A program made the position numbers and the translations under genes. Below, one piece after another: positions 7,601-10,706 of a stretch of DNA of 10,706 nucleotides (positions are counted from its first letter, which is position 1; each line of letters opens with the position of its first letter). Under the pieces are notes generated by a model, which saw only the letters and a list, made by a program, of their open reading frames with translations, was not told where the DNA came from and did not search any database. Location: assembly GCA_913030785.1 (NCBI GenBank), contig CAJWER010000088.1, positions 1 through 10,706 on the forward strand, read 5' to 3'. Source of the stretch: an uncultured Chloroflexota bacterium. GTDB taxonomy: Bacteria > Chloroflexota > Dehalococcoidia > Lucifugimonadales > CAJWER01.

Positions 7601-8101
7601 GCATTGCCGCCTACAGCCACGGCACCTCCCACTCCGCCGGCCGCGACCGCGGCACCGCCGACCACGACGCCGGCACCGACGGCGACGGCGGCACCGACGG
7701 CGGCACCGCCCACTCCGACACCGACACAGACACCGACGACGGCGCCGCCCACCCAGACGCCGACGGCGGCACCGACGGCGGCGCCAGCTACCGTGACGCC
7801 GACCACGGGGCCAGCGGCGACACCGACGGCCACCCCAGCGCCTGAAGAGGGCGGTGGCGGCGCGCTGATCTTTATCATCATCGGCCTGGTGGTCATAGCC
7901 GCTGGCGGTGGCAGCGCATACTACTTCATAGCGATCCGTGGGCAGCAAGGGCCCCCCACGCCTCCGACAGCCCCGTCAGGGCCTGCACCCGAACCTGATG
8001 TGATGGACGCGTTCGATGAGCCGATGCCCGGAGACGAGGAGTCCGCGCCGACAGCCGAGGATGACGAAGGCGCTGATCAGACACCGCCTCCGACCAACTA
8101 G
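4655..8101 (+). CDS. Membrane-anchored surface protein with 29 pentadecapeptide repeats, PGF-pre-PGF-like and CARDB-like domains
   Basis: Probable cell-surface stalk or adhesion protein of 1148 residues; function not established. Residues 1-33 form a signal peptide (hydrophobic core, cleavage likely after SVSA). About 40-165 resemble a transthyretin/carboxypeptidase-regulatory-like domain (LFGRVWDASGTVLGANLVIE). About 187-240 are a Thr-Pro/Ala linker. Residues 244-678 are 29 tandem 15-residue Ala-rich units. About 700-843 match the pattern of the PGF-pre-PGF domain (VTLSITKSWL ... FSRFDENQLAWRP ... IPGFSTWSI). About 847-937 look like CARDB (FTVDDLVISPSTVQEGGSI). About 938-1065 are a Pro/Thr/Ala stalk. 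Residues 1070-1094 are one transmembrane helix, followed by an acidic Pro-rich tail, probably cytoplasmic. The C-terminus lacks a PGF-CTERM or LPXTG sorting signal, so anchoring is by the helix. Start: ATG 4655 or GTG 4658. A hairpin terminator lies 30 bases after the stop. Domain names are by eye, not by search. Confidence 0.92.
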   Translation: MVLVRVLVGLIFLSTLTLLLPLLPQSSTLSVSAAPTPPYVLFGRVWDASGTVLGANLVIEARINNIHYAQSVNPDTQLGTSNTRTHSPATTAHYNYGNSSNFQICADDPATSATEGGRSNEKVIFYVSGILATAQRVGVDSSARASIPYVSGGTQRVDLVIPSLQSATAVAATASTAACTTAAAPAAPTATPTPTPAPTPDTGFGGFTPPTATPTPAPAAAAAAALAAPTPVTAEGLLEDTEAAASGLADLATTDITAAAAALAEAATSDAAAAADILTFIVQTDPEAAGKLLAEIAATDAVKAGRLISDAANKNAAAAGQIILESLKMNLETTGKAVAQAAAADSAAAGKAIGEAASSDYVSTGKAIAEAAKSDASSVGRALAQAGKDYPEATGRAIASAAKEDVEATGLALASAAQEDAESTGFALAWAAQEDSNSTGRAIAKAASDDPVAIGKAVANAAKQDPESTGKAVARAAQDDPVATGNAVASAAKEDVVATGRAVASAAKEDPVATGRALATAAQQDAASVGRAVANAAMADPQSTGKAVANAAKTDPDATGKAVASAAREDAAATGLAVASAAKEDPQSTGLAISSAAQDDPQSTGKAVAEAAAADPVATGNVMAVAAAKDPTSAGQALTSSTLQNAESTGSAMNSSAKQNAGATVDALGRGPAQDPTALEKLGRFLPHELWVPEDEPQIGVDPSGVAEWASVGSPDPVSQILGKFADAPPGAHVAVENVLDPDVPDLRPGRVLYEEPGYVGYVKLSPEGFTDDELATAHVTLSITKSWLQSNQIHEWSVQFSRFDENQLAWRPSLVKRVREDAERIFYTLAIPGFSTWSITGSTEPPTVEFTVDDLVISPSTVQEGGSITISADVTNLTSQTLEYSASLWLNNQVNSTQKIVVPPSVPIAFSFEVAANTGSYDVRIGRLSGSFTVQAAPTPPAAAPTDTPTPAVPTATSVPPTPTDTPTPTPTPAPPPPTATALPPTATAPPTPPAATAAPPTTTPAPTATAAPTAAPPTPTPTQTPTTAPPTQTPTAAPTAAPATVTPTTGPAATPTATPAPEEGGGGALIFIIIGLVVIAAGGGSAYYFIAIRGQQGPPTPPTAPSGPAPEPDVMDAFDEPMPGDEESAPTAEDDEGADQTPPPTN
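5224..5253 (+). repeat. GACACC hexanucleotide repeat (Thr-Pro linker)
   Basis: Four GACACC hexamers and one GGCACC variant in tandem encode the Thr-Pro run of the first linker in the repeat protein. The six-base unit allows length change by two residues without a frameshift. Confidence 0.85.
5384..6688 (+). repeat. 29 x 45-bp coding tandem repeat array (15-residue Ala-rich units)
   Basis: Twenty-nine contiguous in-frame units of exactly 15 codons with no indels. The consensus is (T/A)-G-K-A-V-A-x-A-A-x-x-D-P-x-(A/S), with Gly at position 2, Ala at 4, 6, 8 and 9, an aliphatic at 5 and Asp at 12. Units 7-25 are regular (for example TGKAVANAAKTDPDA); units 1-6 and 26-29 are degenerate. Some copies share long exact DNA identity: 25 bases at 5847-5871 and 6117-6141 (6 units apart), and 27 bases at 6275-6301 and 6455-6481 (4 units apart). 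The composition favours alpha-helix. Asp-Pro could cap or kink a helix once per unit, or the array could be one long 15-residue-period coiled coil. Not matched to a repeat family I know. Confidence 0.93.
7462..7842 (+). repeat. Low-complexity Pro/Thr/Ala stalk coding region
   Basis: About 127 residues consisting almost wholly of Pro, Thr and Ala (PTPTDTPTPTPTPAPPPP, TAAPTAAPPTPTPTQTPT). The DNA is built from short variants such as GGCACCGACGGC, CCCACGCC and CCGACACC, with near-identical stretches near 7684 and 7762. Such regions usually form extended, often O-glycosylated spacers that hold outer domains away from the membrane; here it sits between the CARDB-like domain and the transmembrane helix. 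Strong strand asymmetry produces long, meaningless antisense ORFs. Confidence 0.85.
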
Positions 8102-8131
8102 AGCCGCTCGAACGCCACTACCAGAGACGCG

Positions 8132-8163
8132 GAAGGGGCCTCCTGACTTCAGGAGACCCCTTC
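8132..8163 (+). terminator. Intrinsic terminator between convergent units
   Basis: A near-perfect hairpin: 8132-8138 pairs with 8157-8163, then one C-A mismatch, then 8140-8146 pairs with 8149-8155, with a very tight CT-centred loop. A TCTCTTT tail follows on the plus strand. It lies 30 bases past the stop of the repeat protein and 41 bases beyond the end of the DUF1801 gene on the other strand. It could stop both transcripts, although the minus-strand side has no T-run. Confidence 0.85.
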
Positions 8164-8204
8164 TCTTTGCAGGGTATTCGACGATTGGCCGTGTCACCCG
8201 AGCG

Positions 8205-8564
8205 TCAGGTGTGGGCCGCCTCATCAAGCTCCACCGCCTCGCGTATGCACGAAACCACGGCGGCCTCGCCGATGTCTTTGAGCGCCCTCACCTTCACGTG
8301 CCGCATAATCTTGCCCATCCCTTCGATCTTGCCCTCAGGGTCGGACAGGGTCGCCCCGTTGAAGAAGCCCAGCGTCACATAGTTATCCGTCGCCGACAGA
8401 TAGGCCACCCTGCCCCTCTTCTCGTACACAGGATTGCTCCACTTGATCGACTCTCTCAGATCAGGCTCGGTGGCAAAAATCAGGTCGCGCAGAGTGTGGC
8501 AGATCCGCCGTATCGACGGGTCGTGCTCAGAAGTCCACGCGTCGACATTCTTGCTCCGGGGCAT
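8205..8564 (-). CDS. DUF1801 (YdhG-like) family protein
   Basis: Small soluble protein of 119 residues, complete for the DUF1801 fold (YdhG/YjbR-like). The recognisable family pattern is present: a helical start with DPSIRRICHTLRDLI, then the core ESIKWSNPVYEKRG, then YVTLGFFNGATLSDPEGKIEG, then MRHVKVRAL and a C-terminal helix ending in EAVELDEA. The family's biochemical activity is not established; some members have been linked to iron or stress responses. The start was set at ATG 8564 because GGGGAG lies four bases upstream. An in-frame GTG at 8591 would add nine unremarkable residues and has a poorly spaced AAGG overlapping the previous stop. It is the last gene of the minus-strand operon, 30 bases after the NHL gene, and has no signal peptide. 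The family call is secure; the role is unknown. Confidence 0.9.
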   Translation of the reverse strand: MPRSKNVDAWTSEHDPSIRRICHTLRDLIFATEPDLRESIKWSNPVYEKRGRVAYLSATDNYVTLGFFNGATLSDPEGKIEGMGKIMRHVKVRALKDIGEAAVVSCIREAVELDEAAHT

Positions 8565-8568
8565 GACA

Positions 8569-8574
8569 CTCCCC
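8569..8574 (-). promoter_or_regulatory. Ribosome binding site GGGGAG supporting ATG 8564
   Basis: On the minus strand GGGGAG is followed by TGTC and then ATG at 8564, a slightly short but usable spacing. It argues for the shorter DUF1801 protein over the GTG start at 8591. Confidence 0.5.
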
Positions 8575-8594
8575 GCCACAGTCCACCCCACACC

Positions 8595-9566
8595 TTATCG
8601 GCGGCGGACCAGCTTCTGGATCGTCTTGACCTCCCGTGGCGGCTCTAGCGCCCCCCCGAGGACGCTGTACGATACCTCGGCCACATAGACATCGCCATGT
8701 GAATCGACGGCGATGCCGTGGGGCGCAATGAACTGGCCGGCAGCTTCGCCGACCGGCATGTCCCCAACCCGGGTAAGAATGTTGCCGCCCTTGTCCAGGA
8801 TCGTGACTCGCGGGCCAAGCCGCTGTCCAGTCCAGTTGCCCATCCCGGCGGGGTTCTCCCGTATGCCGGCGAAGAACTCACCGACGTAGACGATCTCGTC
8901 GCCGGTGCGCTCGATGTCGATACACGAGGCCATGGCAAGGTTGCCCCACTGCGTAATGTACCGTCCATCAGACGCAAACACCTGCACCCGGTGGTTTTCG
9001 CGATCAGCGATGTAGACCAGGCCGTCTTTGTCGGTGGCCACGTTGTGGACGGTATTGAACTCGCCCGGGCCCGTCCCCGACTGCCCCCACGAAAGCAGAT
9101 GGTTGCCGTCTGGATCGTACTTGTGAACGCTGGCGTTGCTATAGCCGTCTGAGACATAGAATTCGCCGGTGCTCCAATCCACAGCCACGTGGGTGGGGTT
9201 GCGGAACGGCTTACCACTGAGTCTCTCCGCAGGCTTGTTAGGCGTGCCGAGCGTCATAAGCAGCTTGCCGTCGTTGCTGAACTTCCGGACCGTGTGATCG
9301 CCGGCGTCTATGCAAAAAATGGTCTCATCGGGACCCGTCGCGATGCCGTGGGGGGTGCCAAAGACTCCCTCACCCCAGGAGCGCAGGAACTTGCCGTTCT
9401 TGTCGAACACGATCACCGGGTGTTCGTCCCGGTTGTATACGTAGACGGCGTCGTTGGCGTCCACGGCCACCCCTGCGGCCTCCCTGTAACCCCAGCCGTC
9501 GGGGAGATCGCCGAAGTTCCCCTCAGACGCCTCGAACTCAAATCCTGCACCACCTATTACAGCCAT
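8595..9566 (-). CDS. NHL-repeat six-bladed propeller, amidating-lyase-like (downstream paralogue)
   Basis: Predicted soluble NHL beta-propeller of 323 residues resembling peptidyl-alpha-hydroxyglycine alpha-amidating lyase (PAL), which cleaves hydroxyglycine peptides to an amide plus glyoxylate. NHL-type blades recur (VAVDANDAVYVYNRDEHPVI, GIATGPDETIFCIDAGDHT, ADRENHRVQVF, GIAVDSHGDVYVAE). By eye the PAL active-site set is complete: His73 (TPHGIA), His174 (TVHNVA) and His283 (APHGIA) as zinc ligands, Tyr142 (SDGYSNA) as catalytic Tyr, and Arg46 (YNRDEHP) and Arg189 (ADRENHR) for substrate. ATG 9566 has AGGAG (9573-9577) six bases upstream. It starts 15 bases after the paralogous gene's stop, so the two are co-transcribed. 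There is no signal peptide and no copper monooxygenase partner nearby, so the true substrate is open. It is about 60% identical to its neighbour over the first 200 residues by hand count. Confidence 0.93.
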   Translation of the reverse strand: MAVIGGAGFEFEASEGNFGDLPDGWGYREAAGVAVDANDAVYVYNRDEHPVIVFDKNGKFLRSWGEGVFGTPHGIATGPDETIFCIDAGDHTVRKFSNDGKLLMTLGTPNKPAERLSGKPFRNPTHVAVDWSTGEFYVSDGYSNASVHKYDPDGNHLLSWGQSGTGPGEFNTVHNVATDKDGLVYIADRENHRVQVFASDGRYITQWGNLAMASCIDIERTGDEIVYVGEFFAGIRENPAGMGNWTGQRLGPRVTILDKGGNILTRVGDMPVGEAAGQFIAPHGIAVDSHGDVYVAEVSYSVLGGALEPPREVKTIQKLVRRR

Positions 9567-9581
9567 TCTGCGCTCCTGTTA

Positions 9582-10529
9582 CTACTGTTTGACGAGCTTT
9601 TGCAACGACCGGAATACCTTTCCAGGGAATATCATGTTGAACTCTGCCCAGGCCACCTCGGCCACGTAGATGTCGCCCTTCGAGTCGACCGAGATACCGT
9701 GGGGCGCATAGAAGCGGCCCGGCTCGTCGCCAAAGGACTCCTCGCCTAGCCTGCCAACGACGTTGCCCTCGAGATCAAAGACAGTGACCCTCGGCCCCAG
9801 GTTCCGCCCTGCCGCGTTGGAGGCGCCGCCTGCGTAGTACTCGCCAACGTACGCCCTAGGTCGATGTCGCATGTCGATATAGATGGTGGCCGCCCTCGAA
9901 AGGTTGACCCACTGCGTAACATAGGCGCCGTCGGGCTCAAACACCTGTATGCGGTGGTTATCCCTATCGGCGATGTACACCCTCCCGTCGCCGTCGATGG
10001 CTATGTTATGGACGACGTTGAAGGTGCCGGGGAAGGTGCCGGACTCGCCCCAGGAGGCCATCAGTTCGCCCTCAGGGGAGTATCGATGCACCTTCGCGTT
10101 GCCGTAGCCGTCGGACACGAGAATCTCGCCGTTGCGCGGGTCCACCGCCACATGGGTGGGCGCCCTAAATGGCTTGCCGCTCATCGCCTCGGCGGGCTTG
10201 CCCTCATTGCCAAGTGTCAGAAGCACATCTCCCTCGGGCGTCAGCTTCCTCACGGTATGGTCGCCGACGTCGGCGCAGTAGACCGAGTCGTCGGGGCCTA
10301 TGGCGATACCGTGAGGTATTGAAAAAATATCCTCACCCCATGACCGCAGGAATCTGCCCTCGCTGTCGTAGACGATGATGGGATGCCCACCTCGGTTGAA
10401 CACGTAGACATTGTCCTGCGAGTCCACGGCTACGGAGGTGGCGTCACCATATACCCACCCTTCGGGCAGGTCCCCCCACTCATCACCGGAGACCTCATAC
10501 GTAAAACTGCCGCTGCCGAGTATGGCCAT
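9582..10529 (-). CDS. NHL-repeat six-bladed propeller, amidating-lyase-like (upstream paralogue)
   Basis: First complete gene of the minus-strand operon; 315 residues, cytoplasmic by lack of a signal peptide. NHL-type blades recur (VAVDSQDNVYVFNRGGHPI, GIAIGPDDSVYCADVGDHT, VAVDPRNGEILVSDGYGNA, NIAIDGDGRVYIADRDNHRI, GISVDSKGDIYVAEVAW). Residues aligning with the PAL centre are Arg46, His73, Tyr142, His174, Arg189 and His277, numbered identically to the paralogue up to 189. The Met next to the third zinc ligand in animal PAL is replaced by Ala (YAPHG). AGGAG at 10540-10544 precedes ATG 10529 by ten bases, a little long. An AT-rich GATATATG about 25 bases upstream of the start could be a -10 element, but I see no good -35. 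Lengths of the two paralogues differ mainly by a short insert around residue 237. It could instead be a non-enzymatic NHL propeller. Confidence 0.93.
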   Translation of the reverse strand: MAILGSGSFTYEVSGDEWGDLPEGWVYGDATSVAVDSQDNVYVFNRGGHPIIVYDSEGRFLRSWGEDIFSIPHGIAIGPDDSVYCADVGDHTVRKLTPEGDVLLTLGNEGKPAEAMSGKPFRAPTHVAVDPRNGEILVSDGYGNAKVHRYSPEGELMASWGESGTFPGTFNVVHNIAIDGDGRVYIADRDNHRIQVFEPDGAYVTQWVNLSRAATIYIDMRHRPRAYVGEYYAGGASNAAGRNLGPRVTVFDLEGNVVGRLGEESFGDEPGRFYAPHGISVDSKGDIYVAEVAWAEFNMIFPGKVFRSLQKLVKQ

Positions 10530-10593
10530 TTCTTCATTGCTCCTGTGTTTTCATATATCTCGTGAGTGCCGAACTCGCCGTGAAGCTGGTGCG

Positions 10594-10686
10594 TCAGGAG
10601 CGCTCAAGCAAGACCGTCACGCCCATGTCCCGGTACTTCTGCCGCGCCTCCCGGACATAGCTGCGGAAGCAGACCGCGACGAAGGC
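10594..10686 (-). pseudogene. 3' end of an unidentified gene, frame broken near the window edge
   Basis: Thirty codons ending in TGA read AFVAVCFRSYVREARQKY followed by RDMGVTVLLERS, with strongly C/G-ending codons typical of the neighbouring real genes. An in-frame TGA at 10687-10689 interrupts the frame just before the window ends. Reading the adjoining frame gives FVAECL immediately upstream, so one extra base near 10690 would join the two into one coding stretch. It ends 64 bases before the NHL gene on the same strand and could be the upstream member of the operon. It may be a genuine frameshifted gene, a sequencing or assembly error, or chance. I do not recognise the family. Confidence 0.35.
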
Positions 10687-10706
10687 TCAGGCACTCCGCG
10701 ACAAAG

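Noticed and set aside
7417..7948. Two overlapping minus-strand ORFs, one Gly/Val-rich and one Arg-rich
   Set aside because: They are mirror images of the Pro/Thr/Ala stalk codons; the composition is dictated by the repeat and there is no ribosome binding site or domain.
8565..8591. Longer DUF1801 start at GTG 8591
   Set aside because: The extra nine residues are not family-like and the upstream AAGG is too close; GGGGAG before ATG 8564 is better placed.
8016..10322. Plus-strand ORFs of 144-210 residues opposite the NHL and DUF1801 genes
   Set aside because: They lack domains and are shadows of minus-strand genes with clear family motifs and AGGAG-type ribosome binding sites.

Overview
This window looks like a chromosomal segment of an uncultivated, moderately GC-rich bacterium, most probably a Chloroflexota member of the SAR202/Dehalococcoidia type. 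That placement is an inference. It rests on very large secreted beta-rich proteins with Thr-Pro linkers, a surface protein carrying a PGF-pre-PGF-like domain, and an operon of amidating-lyase-like NHL propellers. No rRNA, tRNA, CRISPR array, insertion sequence or phage gene was seen.

Layout. (1) Bases 3-4412 (+) hold the 3' part of a giant, probably extracellular protein. It has a Gly run, a long propeller-like region, a jelly-roll (MAM / immune-inhibitor-A-like) domain, several bacterial Ig-like domains and a tandem C-terminal module written in visibly more GC-rich codons. (2) A 242-base gap carries a perfect 14-bp inverted repeat. (3) Bases 4655-8101 (+) encode a 1148-residue membrane-anchored surface protein. 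Its order is signal peptide, transthyretin/carboxypeptidase-regulatory-like domain, Thr-Pro linker, 29 tandem 15-residue Ala-rich repeats, PGF-pre-PGF-like domain, CARDB-like domain, a long Pro/Thr/Ala stalk, one transmembrane helix and an acidic Pro-rich tail. (4) A strong hairpin with a short T-rich tail sits between the convergent transcription units. (5) On the minus strand a compact operon runs leftwards: NHL-repeat protein (10529-9582), its paralogue (9566-8595) and a small DUF1801 protein (8564-8205). (6) At the right edge, 10594-10686 looks like the frame-broken 3' end of another minus-strand gene.

Functionally the window splits in two. The plus-strand half encodes cell-surface or extracellular adhesion or stalk-type proteins. 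The minus-strand half encodes three apparently cytoplasmic proteins. Both NHL proteins keep all the residues that align by eye with the zinc ligands, catalytic Tyr and two Arg of peptidyl-alpha-hydroxyglycine alpha-amidating lyase, so they may be active lyase-like enzymes rather than inert propellers. The most unusual object is the 435-residue pentadecapeptide array, which I cannot assign to a described repeat family.
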